NCBI GenBank assembly: GCA_947561585.1
Contig: CANNZV010002347.1
Coordinates: 38,419 to 102,418, forward strand
Direction: 5' to 3'
Length of the DNA stretch: 64,000 bases
Origin: Caprella mutica
Taxonomy: Eukaryota; Arthropoda; Malacostraca; Amphipoda; Caprellidae
Shown here: positions 22,360 to 33,531 of the stretch, in pieces
How positions within the stretch are numbered: the stretch's first letter is position 1
How the letters are laid out: each line of letters begins with the position of its first letter
Translations under genes and position numbers: made by a program
The notes under the pieces: model-generated
The model's database searches: none
What the model was told of the DNA's origin: nothing
Seen by the model: the letters and a program-made list of their open reading frames with translations, nothing else

Positions 22360-24335
22360 ATATCACATTCTTGGACTGTGAAACCTAATGGATGGATTTC
22401 TACAGATTCTTTCTTCTCTTGGCTGATCAACCTTTTTTATCCCTCTACTCAAAATTAAGTGGAATTCCCAATAATAATTTTCATGGACGGACACACCACA
22501 CATATCAATTTGGCTGAGGCAGAATTTTGCAGGGACCATGGTATCATACTCTACTGTTTCCCTGCACACAGTAGCCATGTACTTCAGCATCTTGACCTGT
22601 TAAACGTGAATGGAATAGGGAAATCGAACAATTCAAAGTGATATAACATAGGTTAAATGAACAGTGGTAATTACAAGTTAAAAAGTATAAGTTTATTATA
22701 AGTGATTAATATAGGTGATCGTTCTGCGATGCACTGCAGACAACTGACACTAGAGAGGTTTACACATCCTTTTATATAATGATAAACAGGTAACAATTAG
22801 GTATACAACATGAGTATAGCTAGAACCAGGAAATGTTATCATAAGACAATTCTGCTGAGTAGTTAAAATACATTAGCTAATTACAACATATGCAAAATAT
22901 AAACAATAGCTAAGTGTGACTAATACAACACAAAGTTGCTATGACAAAGTCGCACTTTTTTCAGTGTTCAATCCGGCATGGAAGATATCAGCCGAGCCAG
23001 AAAATGCTCAGTCAGGAATTCACGGTGCTGTTGACTGCACCAAAACTATCGATTCTAATGCAGTTACAGAATGGAGGAAAAGATCCAGTGTGAAGAAAGT
23101 TGATGAAGCTGAAATTGTTGGTATCACTAGGTGCATGGATATTGTTGAGGGAGTGATATCAAGAGAAGAGAAAGACTTCTTTTCCCGAAGATATGAGGAG
23201 AAGTATGATATCCCTGACAATTCATCTCATGGAAAACTGTGGATAATTTACCGGATGATAAGAGATGCCAAGGAATCCACTATCCAGCGCAGATGTTGAG
23301 AGTGGGGTTGAAGATGGAAATAGAGATGAAGCTGATAACAATGAGGAGAATGGAAACTTAAACGAGGGACAGAACATCGATGAAGCTTTGCCTGTAGAAG
23401 CTCCTTTCGAATTAGATATTGGAAATTTTGCAAATTATCTAAACAAATATTTCCATTGATGCTGCAGAACCGGTGATCGACACTAGGAAAGTAACTGTTT
23501 CCAGCGAAATTCCAAACCCTGAAGAGTGCATTATCACGAATGTTGCTGCCTCTCCCACTGGAACATTGAATCCTTCGATCGCTGGTCCTTCTGGAATATC
23601 TACATCATTATCACAAAGATCTGATTCAGCCGATATTCCTGAAATGCCTCAAGTCAATGCGCTAAATGAGAGCATTCAATCTGGATCAAATTTCACACCA
23701 GTAGCATCATCGAGCTTCAGTGACGCACCTTCAACATCCAATACCATTGATGGAACTGCTAGAAACCGTAGTTACTCCAAAAAAATAGTTGAAGGAACCT
23801 TTGCTCATTATTTTGAAGATATCAGATGAATTGCTGATAACAAGAAAAACCGAATATAAATCCAAGATTCCACCAGCAATTAGTGGTGTGGATATATTAA
23901 GAACTTAAAACAGACTCAAGATAAAAAGAAGAAAGAAATTGAGGAAAAATTCAAAAAGAGATGAGAAAATTGGAGAGAAAAGAAGAAAATCAAAAAACAA
24001 TTGGAGAAAGGAAAGAAAGTAAAAAGAAATGCTAATAGTCAAAGAACAACAAATGATGACAGAGAAGAAGAGGCAAATCATTTCGAAGTATATTCGTGTT
24101 TATGATGACAATTCAGATAGTGAAGTCGAGGATGATAGAAATTTTGTTACGCATGTGATGGAAATGAATATTGGAGTGCTAATGATATGTGGATCTGATG
24201 TGATTGCAATAGATGGTTCCACGAGGCATGCATATCGGACGAACTAGATGAAATGACTCTTGAAGAAATTGAGGAGTATGACTTCAAATGTTCTTTCTGT
24301 TTGAAGAAAAATCAAAAGCCAAAAAACAAAGACTA
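22360..24335 (+). pseudogene. pogo/jerky-type DDE transposase with C-terminal PHD-like finger, broken
   Basis: The segment WTVKPNGWISTDSFFSWLIN (22370-22440), a stop, then EFPIIIFMDGHTTHINLAEA with CFPAHSSHVLQHLD is the second-Asp region of a DDE_1 superfamily endonuclease (DGHxxH ... LPxHxxHxLQPLD in relatives). After about 22640 a 275-bp insert interrupts it. Reading resumes with FSVFNPAWKISAEPENAQSG and an acidic/Ser-rich tail. Near 24130-24330, one frame off the main one, are spaced Cys/His residues (CDCNRWFHEACISDEL, then FKCSFCLKK), resembling the end of a PHD finger, a known C-terminal addition in some insect pogo-like transposases. Multiple frameshifts and stops, and I see no N-terminal DNA-binding part. 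Dead. Confidence 0.75.
22641..22915. other. Non-coding insert inside the pogo-type transposase
   Basis: A+T-rich sequence replacing the coding stretch between the DGHxxH region and FSVFNPAWK. No inverted ends or duplication were found. It may be an insertion with eroded ends or simply a rearrangement. Confidence 0.4.
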
Positions 24336-25225
24336 GAACTGTGATTAGCTTCTTCCCATAGGTCCTGACTTGGGTGGGATTGCTTATCACAAAAAGTATG
24401 GAGGCAGTCCAAGGGACGTCAGGACCTACAAGTAAATCAAAGTTCACCAATTGATCTATCGAATAATGGGAAATTTCAATCATTTGTGCTAAAATCTTCA
24501 ATATTTTCTTTCTGAGCCTATATTTGATTAGGGAAATGTTTTATTTATCTTATCAGATTTCGATTATTGTGTGATGCCGATTATGACCTTAATAGTGATA
24601 TGCTTATGTACAGGAATTCATATTTATTCTTTCTGTGATATCCTTATGTGATACGGATAGATAGTATTCATTTTTATTTACCTTAGTTTAATAAAGGAAT
24701 CTCTATATCGCGTAGGCATGTAGGGTATAATCAGCTAGAATTTGTAGTTTAACGTAAAAGTTCGCTACAACATTTGTTATAAAGGAATGGAGAGATTGAA
24801 TTAATTGGTACGATTTATGGATTTAGCTATTGTTTGTATTGTATTATTTTATTTATTGTTTTACTTTAAAGATTTTTCAGTCTTAATTTTAGTATATTTA
24901 AAGAGGAATCAAATTTCATCAAGTTATTTTCTCATCTGAATAAAATATATTCATGCAGATTAATAAATCATTGAAACAGATTGAAATTTATTTTTCCTCT
25001 ATGAAATTAACAATTGCCATGCTTAAACCAAATTAAAATTGTACCTATAATAAAAAAAATATTGCAAATAACTACTTAATACTCATTATACATAATATTA
25101 AGAGTAATATTAGCATTGGACGATCATACTACGCTTATCCGTTGAGAGTATCGATATCTCAAAATGAACTGTGAAGCGATCGGTAACTCTGAATATCGTA
25201 CTTTTTTATGGTAGGTTTTTGATAG
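24336..25225. other. No gene seen
   Basis: A+T-rich sequence after the transposase tail. It may hold the 3' untranslated part and end of the pogo-type element, but no inverted terminus is recognisable. Confidence 0.35.
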
Positions 25226-25233
25226 GTCATACC

Positions 25234-25475
25234 CCAGTCTGCAAAAGATGCATGAAGTTGTGAATTTTTATCCGGCGACTATTGAGGCTTTGAAATTAGT
25301 CTACTGAATTATCCAGTGACAATTTTCTAATTAATTCCTATGTTTATATGTAATTATTGGAGAGTATTTTGACAATTCTGACCATTTTGGAGAGAAATTT
25401 GAAAATCTTTGGAGAGAAATTGTCCAACAAAAAATTGAATATATGGAGACTTGTTGTGCATGATTTGCAGACTGG
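25234..25475. mobile_element. CCAGTCTG-group element, family E copy 1, TSD GTCATACC
   Basis: 242-bp element with ends CCAGTCTGCAAAAGATGCAT and ATGATTTGCAGACTGG, flanked by exact 8-bp copies GTCATACC at 25226-25233 and 25476-25483. Internal core TTAATTCCTATGTTTATAT. The 8-bp duplication points to a hAT-like or other 8-bp-duplicating transposase acting in trans. Non-coding. Confidence 0.9.
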
Positions 25476-25659
25476 GTCATACCTTGATTACATCGATGCT
25501 ATTTTTGTAATGTGTGTAATTTAACCACTCTGGCAACCCTCAACATCAGTTTCATGAATGTAAACAATCAGTTGTGCCGTGCTGTAAAGAATTTCGAAGC
25601 TAAATCTGAGATGGGGTAAAATTGATCGCTATCTCCGACTCCACCCAAATTTTGGGTTA

Positions 25660-26200
25660 AATCTTCAAAAAAGGAGCCAAATTGGCTTGGTTTAGAATTT
25701 TTGTGAAATTTTGGCTTACAATTTTCCAGCCTCTGAAACATGGCTTTTGAGAGGTGGAATAAGTTCAGAAAGCTGTAATTAAGTTAAAATAATAAGTAAA
25801 TCACTTTAAAAATAGTCTCAAGAGATACATATGCATCAGACATGAAGCATAAGGATGTTTTTAAATGTAAAATCTTCACTAGGTAGTCAAATATCTGCTA
25901 AAAAGCATCTTAAATGTGGCAACCTGGATCCATTTTGGCATTTTCTCACTGAACTGGTTACCCATGTTACAGAGTATGTCAGTTGAAGCCAATTAATTAG
26001 CTTAGATTTCAAAAGGCTAAAACTCAGATATGTCTAATTGGGTTTAAATTTTGAATTAATCCCTATGTTCCTATATTAATTTTGTCTTGGCATCTTCAAA
26101 AAATGAGCCAAATTGGCTTGGCTCAAAATTTTTATTAAATTTTGGTTTAAAAATTGGCTTACAATTTTCCAGCCTCTGAAACATGACTGGTGACTTTGCT
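25660..26200. repeat. Duplicated short repeats (families G and H)
   Basis: AGCCAAATTGGCTTGG ... CTTACAATTTTCCAGCCTCT occurs at 25675-25745 and again at 26105-26185 in the same orientation, with a weaker relative near 5640. Between them, 25962-26080 is the second copy of family H (CATGTTACAGAGTATGTCAG ... TTGAATTAATCCCTATGTTC). No genes. Confidence 0.65.
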
Positions 26201-26238
26201 GCCACAATAACAATTGGAAACATGGGTCTAGTCTACTC

Positions 26239-26471
26239 CCAGTCTGTATTTGGTGCAAAAAATCCCACTGACTTTTTTCAAAAAACTGAAAAACTAACAA
26301 TTTCCAGTAATTTTGCTGATCCACCAACATTTTTCCAATTTATCTACTGAAAATTACTGGTAACATAGGAATAAATAGCTAAAAATCCACCGACTTTGCC
26401 AGAATATTATTTTCAAAGAGGGAAAAATTCCACCGACATGTCGGTGGAATTTACCATGAAATACAGACTGG
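26239..26471. mobile_element. CCAGTCTG-group element, family C copy 1, TSD GTCTACTC
   Basis: 233 bp, ends CCAGTCTGTATTTGGTGC and CATGAAATACAGACTGG, with exact 8-bp duplications GTCTACTC at 26231-26238 and 26472-26479. It contains a perfect 26-bp palindrome at 26426-26451 (AATTCCACCGACA and its complement) and a core written in inverse, GGTAACATAGGAATAAATAG. Confidence 0.9.
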
Positions 26472-26639
26472 GTCTACTCTGGAAAAAGTAGTCTTTTCTG
26501 ATGGATTAATCTCTCTGTTGGAGTTTAGCAAACCTTAAAATACAGTAATAAATTAATTGGAACTGTATAATCCGCAGCATTTAGCCTCTAAAATTCATCT
26601 GTTAGCCTAAGGTTATTTTCCAGAGTGGGGTCTAGTCCT

Positions 26640-26758
26640 CCTACATTTTTCCATAGGAATAAATAGCTAAAAATCCACCGACTTTGACAGAATATTATAT
26701 TCAAAGGTGAAAAAATTCCACTGACATGTCAGTGGAATTTACCACGAAATACAGACTG
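26640..26758. mobile_element. CCAGTCTG-group element, family C copy 2 (right half)
   Basis: Begins within the element at TTTTTCCATAGGAATAAATAG and ends AAATACAGACTGG at 26758. It matches the right half of 26239-26471, including a 26-bp palindrome at 26714-26739 that differs from copy 1 by one base on each arm, so the pairing is kept. Confidence 0.8.
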
Positions 26759-26869
26759 GCTTCACCCTAGCTAAATATCCTCCAACATTGCAGGAATTCT
26801 TTATTAGAGAAATTGAATATCTGACATCGGCCCGTCGCCAACATATCATTGTAATTGACCACCAAATAC

Positions 26870-27075
26870 AATCTGGGCCATGTAGTTAGAAGGATATTTA
26901 GCAGATTTTTGGAAAAGTCAGGAGTTTACTCAGACTGTATTTCATGGAAAATTTCACCAACTTGGTGGGATTTTTCCCCTTTAAAATGAAGATTCTATCA
27001 AAGTCAGTAGATTATTAGCTATTTAATCCATTGTTACCATAAATTTTTGGTGCCCACTGCCTCAATGAGGATAAT
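26870..27075. repeat. CCAGTCTG-group relics, family C-like
   Basis: Contains CCAAATACAATCTGGG, CAGACTGTATTTCATGGAAA, a palindromic CACCAACTTGGTG and AATTTTTGGTGCCCACTG: pieces of one or two family-C-like copies, partly in reverse order. Confidence 0.6.
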
Positions 27076-27104
27076 GAATGTTGATTGATCAGGCACCAGT
27101 CTGC

Positions 27105-27365
27105 CCAGTCTGCAGAATATGGAACATTTTTCTAAGATTCTCTGCGGGAGTTTTTGATTGAATTTTAGAAATTGGAGATCTCTGCGGGAGATCATGAATT
27201 AATTACTATGTTACCATTAATTTTACAGCGGGAGATTTTGAATTAATTCCTATGTTACCATTAATTTTGCTGCGGGAGATTCTGAATCTGCTGCTGAGAG
27301 TCAGAGAATAACTCTCTCTCAAAATAAAAATCTCTGCGGGAGAAGAGACTCATTCTGCAGACTGG
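27105..27365. mobile_element. CCAGTCTG-group element, family D copy 2, TSD CAGTCTGC
   Basis: 261-bp complete copy, ends CCAGTCTGCAGAATATGG and CATTCTGCAGACTGG, containing three CTGCGGGAGA words and the core TTAATTCCTATGTTACCATT. The 8-bp duplication CAGTCTGC (27097-27104 and 27366-27373) is itself the terminal word of a related element, so this copy was inserted into the end of another member of the group (27096-27104, continuing at 27374). Confidence 0.9.
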
Positions 27366-27534
27366 CAGTCTGCAGAACATGGGATATTTTTAACATTTTC
27401 TGTGCGAACAATCCTTAATTTCCACCTATATTTACATGTATTTTACTGAGAACAGAAGCCAAAATAGAGGATTTCTTGGAGAACACTTTATCAGTTCCTG
27501 CAGTCTGGATCAGGCAGATCAGCCAAATATGTTG

Positions 27535-27704
27535 CCAGTCTGCAGATATGGAACATTTTTCCAAGACTCTCTGCGGGAGTTTTTGATTGAATTTTTAGAA
27601 ATTGGAGATCTCTGCAGGAGATCTTGAATTAATTCCTATGTTACCATTAATTTAGCTGCAGGAGATTTCGAATTAATTCCTATGTTAGTCAGAACTCAGA
27701 CTGG
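27535..27704. mobile_element. CCAGTCTG-group element, family D copy 3
   Basis: Starts CCAGTCTGCAGATATGGAAC and ends CAGAACTCAGACTGG at 27704. It has two core words (TTAATTCCTATGTTACCATT, TTAATTCCTATGTTAG), and the right third is shorter than in copy 2. The flanks (AAATATGTTG and AAAACATAAA) show no duplication. Confidence 0.7.
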
Positions 27705-27849
27705 AAAACATAAATTCTAACAGAGTTACTTACTTACTCCTAACTTCATGCATTCCCAGGCCATTAGTGATGTTTATCATCACAACAAGCCCAATGTGAA
27801 GCTTAAATGACTTATTTTACATCAGTTTTCACTGCGGAGTTCCAAGTAA

Positions 27850-28060
27850 AATAGAATGTCTCATAAACTCACCATTTGTCTCTCCAGCTCTTTCCAAAAT
27901 TCAACAATTTCTCTCCAAAATGATCAAATTATCATTAATTCTCTCCAAAATAACATTGTAGCATAGGAGAAAAACAGATAAAACTCGCCATTTGCAATTG
28001 AAGAGCTCAAAATAACTGTCACAAACTCGCCATTAAAATGGTGAGTTTGGACATGTTTTA
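27850..28060. repeat. Duplicated repeat, copy 1 (ATGTCTCATAAACTCACCAT)
   Basis: ATGTCTCATAAACTCACCAT followed by TTCTCTCCAAAATGATCAAA and AACTCGCCATTTGCAAT. About 165 bp are repeated at 28433-28590 in direct orientation with few differences. A hairpin AACTCGCCATTAAAATGGTGAGTT lies at its right end. Confidence 0.75.
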
Positions 28061-28194
28061 TTACTTGGGCGGAGTTGGAATTTAAAAAATAATTTACTGA
28101 TTTCTGCATTTTTTAGGGTTAAAGTGAGTAATTTTTGTTCATTCTAAATTCCTAACAGAGTTACTAGTCAATCTGAAATGAGTTATTATTCCAC

Positions 28195-28314
28195 TCTGGT
28201 ATGTTACCATTAATTTAGCTGCGGGAGATTCTGAATCTGCTACTGAGAGTCAAGAGAGAGAACTGTCTCTCAAATTAAAATCTCTTCGGGAGAACAGACA
28301 CATTCTGCAGACTG
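28195..28314. mobile_element. CCAGTCTG-group element, family D copy 4 (right half)
   Basis: TATGTTACCATTAATTTAGC, GCGGGAGATTCTGAATCTGC, and CACATTCTGCAGACTG at its end: the right half of a family D copy like 27105-27365. Confidence 0.75.
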
Positions 28315-28432
28315 AATATGTTGGAGGATTATTTCAGCTTTTTAAACAAGTCAGTGGGTCACCATATTTGTGCTTGAGCATGGTGCACAAATACAGAATG
28401 GGCTCAGTAACAGCCAAGTAAATTAGTATGTC

Positions 28433-28590
28433 TCATAAACTCACCATTTGTCTCTCCAGCTCTCTCCAAAATTTTACAAATTCTCTCCAAAATGATCAAA
28501 TTATCATTAATTCTCTCCAAAATAACATTGTAGCATAAGAGAAAAATAGATAAAACTCGCCATTTGCAATAAAGAGCTCAAAATAACAGT
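28433..28590. repeat. Duplicated repeat, copy 2
   Basis: Second copy of 27850-28015, ending in AACTCGCCATTTGCAATAAA. Non-coding. Confidence 0.75.
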
Positions 28591-28639
28591 GGAGTAACAG
28601 TTCGGTGCATAAAATACGGTTTGCCTCTGGACAGCTGAG

Positions 28640-28879
28640 CCCAAATTGTATTTGGTGGTAAATTCCAATGACATCTCAGGAGATATTCAATTTCTCCAAT
28701 AAAAATATTCCTGCAATCTCGGAGGATATTTAGCTATTAATTCCTATGTTACCATTAATTTTTGGAGGAGAAACTGGAAAAATATTGGAGGACTAGACAA
28801 ATTGATGAAAAATGTTGGCAGCTATTTCTCAAATTTTTGAAAAAGTCAGAGGAGTTCAGTGCACCAAATACAAACTGGG
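28640..28879. mobile_element. CCAGTCTG-group element, family F
   Basis: Ends CCCAAATTGTATTTGGTGG and GCACCAAATACAAACTGGG, with the core TTAATTCCTATGTTACCATT in the middle. ACAGCT occurs just outside both sides (28631-28636, 28880-28885), matching six of eight expected duplicated bases, so the duplication is decayed or the ends are off by two. Confidence 0.7.
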
Positions 28880-28885
28880 ACAGCT

Positions 28886-29553
28886 CTGGTAGACTGGTAT
28901 GGGTCCCATACTATGGGAGACCAATTCAAATATCAATATAAAAGAAAAGTGTTAAAATCTTGGAGAATGAAGGTGACACTTCAGAAGTTTAACACTTGAC
29001 TACCTAGCAGTCCTAGCTACCTAATTTAAAAAGTTAAATAGGTAGTAAGTGAAGGCTAACCTTTCCCAATTTTCAGAAAACATAGGTAGTAGGCGTAGGT
29101 AAGTAGGCCTATCATCTAGGATCATAGGATGTACCAAGGTATAAAAGATGATTTAAGCGTGACAATAGTTCTCGCTTTGTCTATATTGACACCTTCTCAT
29201 ATAAGGTTTTATAATTTAGGATGATAGAGAGGAACATAGATTAATAGTAATAATTAGTCACAAGGAAAAAAAACAGGATATTGTATATTTATTTTACCCA
29301 TTCTCAGTACACATTTCCCCATAACTTTCCCATACGGTTGACTCGCAATGTCTCATCATTTGTGTTTATCCATTACAAGTTGACTTTTATAACTTTTATC
29401 AGTTCTAAAAGAATTTTCTTTTATCCCGTTTATATTCGATATGAATATGATAATGGGTTTCTTGTTGTATTGTTCTTACCTGATTCTTACCATAACAGCA
29501 AGTCAGTGAACAAAGGTAGGGCAAACAGCAGCCACTGACTGGAACTGGAAATT
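28886..29553. other. No gene seen
   Basis: A+T-rich and repeat-free as far as I can tell. A weak 85-codon frame (29281-29538) has no recognisable sequence and is not called. Confidence 0.4.
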
Positions 29554-29559
29554 GTGGCT

Positions 29560-29941
29560 GGTACAGGCTTAACTACGCCACCAGCTCTTCTCACACATAG
29601 CATTCACCACCTCCAAGCAAAAACTCCCTCCGCAGGGCCGTCACCCAATCCACCGCTATGGGACCTGACCCATAGCAGCACATCTAGCTGCCCATGCCTT
29701 CTCCAAGAACTCGCAAGAGTTCTTGACTTCCACACTCCCAAAACACAGCAATCTCCCAATCGTCTCCACATGATACCTATCCCCCAAATCCAGCAAACCC
29801 GGGCACTCCAAAACAAAGTGCTCCGACGTCTCCTCACTTGCCCCAAACATCACACAACCAGTCTAGACTCCCCAAAATCTCGCTCTCCACCCCAACCTGA
29901 GTGTGTTTGTCCTAACACTGACCAGCAATCGTGATCCCCTG
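29560..29941 (-). pseudogene. LINE reverse-transcriptase C-terminal relic, part 2
   Basis: The minus strand encodes the end of a non-LTR retrotransposon ORF2: VRTNTLRLGWRARFWG and CVMFGASEETSEHFVLECPG, the Cys/His zinc-knuckle pattern (C-x2-C...H-x4-C) that closes many LINE polymerases. Frameshifted. The upstream part lies 17.2 kb away at 47135-47258: reading across the TAA site joins the two in frame (STLVHYRGSRLL), which proves the Harbinger insertion split this older LINE fragment. Confidence 0.75.
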
Positions 29942-30103
29942 TAAAGCCGCGTTTACACTATCAGTTTTGACTGTGGACGTGAGTGTCAATCACCACATAT
30001 CCTCCCTCCCCACCACAAAAGATGCTCTCTTCATGTCAGTCAGGATTTCTTGAATGTGCCTTTCCATCGGCTTCATCTGCATCACTCATCCTCTTCATCT
30101 ACC

Positions 30104-31007
30104 TCAGTCATCTCTTCTTCTCTCAATTTTTCTTCTCTTCCTCCACATCTTCATCATCACTTCGCTTTTCTCTCTTCTCCCCTCCTCTCCGAACAGAAAC
30201 TCTCCCAACACAGTCTGTCTCTGCTCCACCCTTGGTCTCTGCAGCTCCAACACCTCCATCCTCTCCTCCTCCAGCTCTCCACACTCCAATACAAAATGCA
30301 TCAGGTCTTCTGTCCCTCTCTCTCCACATATCAAGCACCTCTCCTCATCCCTCTCTCTCCTCCTGTCTCCCAGCCACAAACAGTTTGTTCTAGCTCTGAA
30401 CCACAACCTGTCCCTCTCTCCTCCACCGTAGTCCTCCTCTTTCATCTCCCTCTTGTACTCTCTGTACAGCCACAACGTGCTCTTCTCGCTAATCTCCTCG
30501 ATCCATTCTCTCTCCACCCTCTCCGCTACTCTTCTCCTCACCTCATGCCCACTCATCCTCTCCAGGTACTCCACCTCTACTCCAGCCCATTCCATATATT
30601 TCCTGGTCCTCTTCCACCATCCCACTCCATTCCTCCTCGTGCTATTCATCACCCCTTTCACCAGTCTATTCTCTCCTTGCAACTTCCTCCTCACATACTG
30701 CAATCTGCCTCTCACCAACCTGCTCTTCATCGTTCCTATGCCAATCTCTCCTCTCATTGCTGCCACAGATGCATATCTCGGTGCTGCCAAGATCCTCCTC
30801 ATCGCTACATTTTCTTGCCTCTGCATCTTCTCCACGTCTTCCTCCCTCACATCCACAACTTCTGCTCCGTACAGCACACTCGCTAGCACTACCGACTTCC
30901 AGTACGCCTTTCCCACCACCACCCTATGACAACTTTTCTCTATGACTGAGTAGGTCAGGTTACTCATCCTCTTTCCCTTCTCAATCATCCTCCTCCTTTG
31001 CCCCTCA
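30104..31007 (-). pseudogene. LINE-1 ORF2 C-terminal part (thumb and zinc knuckle)
   Basis: An open minus-strand frame continues the reverse transcriptase after the 2.5-kb insert: RMIEKGKRMSNLTYSVIEKS, SVLYGAEVV, MRRILAAPRYASVAAMRGEI, then CLICGERGTEDLMHFVLEC, the C-terminal zinc knuckle of LINE polymerases. Stop at 30104. The first codons of the open frame belong to the inserted element's terminus. Confidence 0.85.
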
Positions 31008-31009
31008 TA

Positions 31010-33529
31010 CCCAACAAACATATGAATGTCGATTCGATGCCGATTGCTGTCGAATTCGTAGCGCTAACGGTGGGTATCGACTTAGCAACCATTTCGACTC
31101 ATAGTAGATATCGGAATGTCTGTTTCTAAATGATATCTGAGTTTACACTTCGATTAGAAACACGAAAACCGATACATGGTTTTACCAGCATTATCTTGAC
31201 GTCAGCATGTCTGTTTCCAAACGATATCTGAATTTATACTTCGACCAGAAGTGCGAAAACAGATACGTAGTTTTAAAAAAATCGTTTCAAATTTGGAAAT
31301 TCATTTTCTTATCTTCCTGTTTTATAATACGTATAGAAATGTAGGAATTATTTCTATTCAATTGGATTGTAGCTTTATATATAATATAACATACGTAGTG
31401 CTCTCTTTAAACTATTCCCAATAATTAATACACTTATAGGGGACTACAGCAGTTGTAAAGGTACGATCGAGCATTGACACGCTAGTGCGATTGTACACTG
31501 GATTAACGTAAAGTAAGCTATACTGGAACATCGGTTGTTGAACAGTGTTCCTGCAGTACCGTGAATACGAAATTGATAACCAATCAAGTGATTTTTCGAT
31601 AGCCAGTGCTTTTATTGTTATGAATCTATTCTAAACTGCTTATTGTAAATAAGCCCTGAGGGGTTCCTGAAGCTGTCTTTGGTGAATAGAAGTGAAGGGG
31701 GTGGCGTTCCTTGGGTCCCAAACTGTTGTAATTTGGATTATGTATTGTCTATTTTATGTTTACCATGTTTATAGTGTTTTTAATTCTCCATGCAGTGTTC
31801 TTTTAATTCTCCATGCTCTACAATTACGAGGTCTTAGATTTTGTGTTAGGTAAGCTCATAGATTTCAATTACTATCACCTCTTCATTTCCCTCTTTCATC
31901 CTTGAGTGCAGCCACCGGTGCTTGAGACCATTTTATCACATTCCTCTGTAAGTGACAGCATTCACGGAGTAGCTTTTCAGCATCCATGAGCGTCGTGACT
32001 TTGTCCATGGAGCCAATTTCTTTTCTGACTGCTTCTTCCAGTCCCTTGTATTTCATTTCCTTTTGACGTCAGCGACATGGCCATTGTTTCCGAAGCAGAC
32101 ATTAAACCTCTACTAAACGTAAATAATTAAAAGTTGATGGGCTATTTAACATGTTCCATTTTAGAATAAATTCTGTGTTATCGGACGGTTCCACATTTTC
32201 GAATATGTAAGAAATAAATATAATAATTATCATTATTAAATTCTTACTTAAATTGGTATCCATGATACCAGTACGTAAAATACAAGTTTAGAAATAAAAA
32301 TCAATTCATAAATAATTTTTCTACGTAAAATGCTGAACCCCATATCCGATAACTTGAGCTTTCACCTAGTGCCAAAAGCTGCAGATGAGTCGATTAACAT
32401 TCAGTGATTCACATTATAGATAATTAAACTTACAGTGGTAATCGGACTCAATAAATCTATATATAATAATCATTATTTAACTTTTATTTCAATTGGTATC
32501 ATACCTTCAGCTATTATGTTACTAATTAAATAGTAGTTAAATAATAATGATTATATTTTCCTTTATCACGTGTTCGAAAATATAGACCCTATTAATAACT
32601 TGGAACATATACCCTATTGCTAAAAATATTTCACAGAGCACAAAATTCCTGATTGTTCAATGAAACAAAGTTATATAAGTCAAAATATCAGACTAATTAC
32701 TCAACTATTATGACCTATATTTACTGAGTGAGAGTTAATCTATGGTCAAATTTTAATTAATGCATTCATTACTTTGAACTTTCATCACAGAGCTTTCATC
32801 TCTATTCTAAGTCGTGGCCTCAAAACATTTTCTTTAATTTGAACTCCTAGAGAACGAAATTTTTAAGGAGTTACAATTATATAAAAATTTGACCAACTCA
32901 TTACTATATGTAATAACAATAAGTTGTGATTTTGGTTATAAAAGCGGTGCCTGCCAGTATTGTTCTATTCACTTTAAAATTTCTTTAAGTATCTCTGGGT
33001 CGTTTAATATCAAAAATTTTTTTTAGTAAAATGCATCCACGGTGGCAACGTGACAGAGGTACAGGCACGTGGACGAGTGGACCCACGAACGATACCAGGA
33101 CACATCACTTCATTTCTTCCCATTTAATTTATATATATAACATTATCTAACATAAATCAAATTGATATGCACCTAAACTTACAGTACGTTATATCAATGA
33201 AGAAAGAGTTTTCAATTTTAATTTATTTATTTATTGGATGCAAGTGGACATCGTTTCGAAACATATTAGATATATAATTGGGCGTCTGTTCGATGCAGAA
33301 TCCCTATGTATGTTAGATGTCGTAATTTATCTTTCTATTCAACGCTGCTATAACGGTATCGCTTCGATGCCAAATATACTTAATATGATGCGGTTTAGCG
33401 GTGCAAACGGATATAGGATTGATGTCTACTTGATGTCACCATGTCTAATTTGTTACTGGTATTCGATGTCGGAAGAGAGGTAATACAGAGTCGTTTAGAC
33501 ATCGAATAGATACATTCATGTTTGCTGGG
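31010..33529. mobile_element. 2,520-bp TA-flanked element with no coding capacity, inside LINE-1
   Basis: Ends CCCAACAAACATATGAATGT and the inverse of CCCAGCAAACATGAATGTAT, with TA outside both (31008-31009 and 33530-33531). Excising it rejoins the LINE-1 reading frame (...KCNMY then EGQRRR...). The TA duplication points to Tc1/mariner-type mobilisation. The ends carry diverged subterminal repeats of TCGATTCGATG and ATATCTG/AGATAT type. The interior (31300-33200) is A+T-rich and non-coding and includes a relic of the GGTCAGTTCC MITE near 32190-32280. Confidence 0.85.
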
Positions 33530-33531
33530 TA

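Noticed and set aside
29554..30945. Several plus-strand open frames over 29.5-31 kb
   Set aside because: Antisense to the LINE relic and LINE-1 coding strand; pyrimidine-rich complement of a purine-rich gene rarely has stops.
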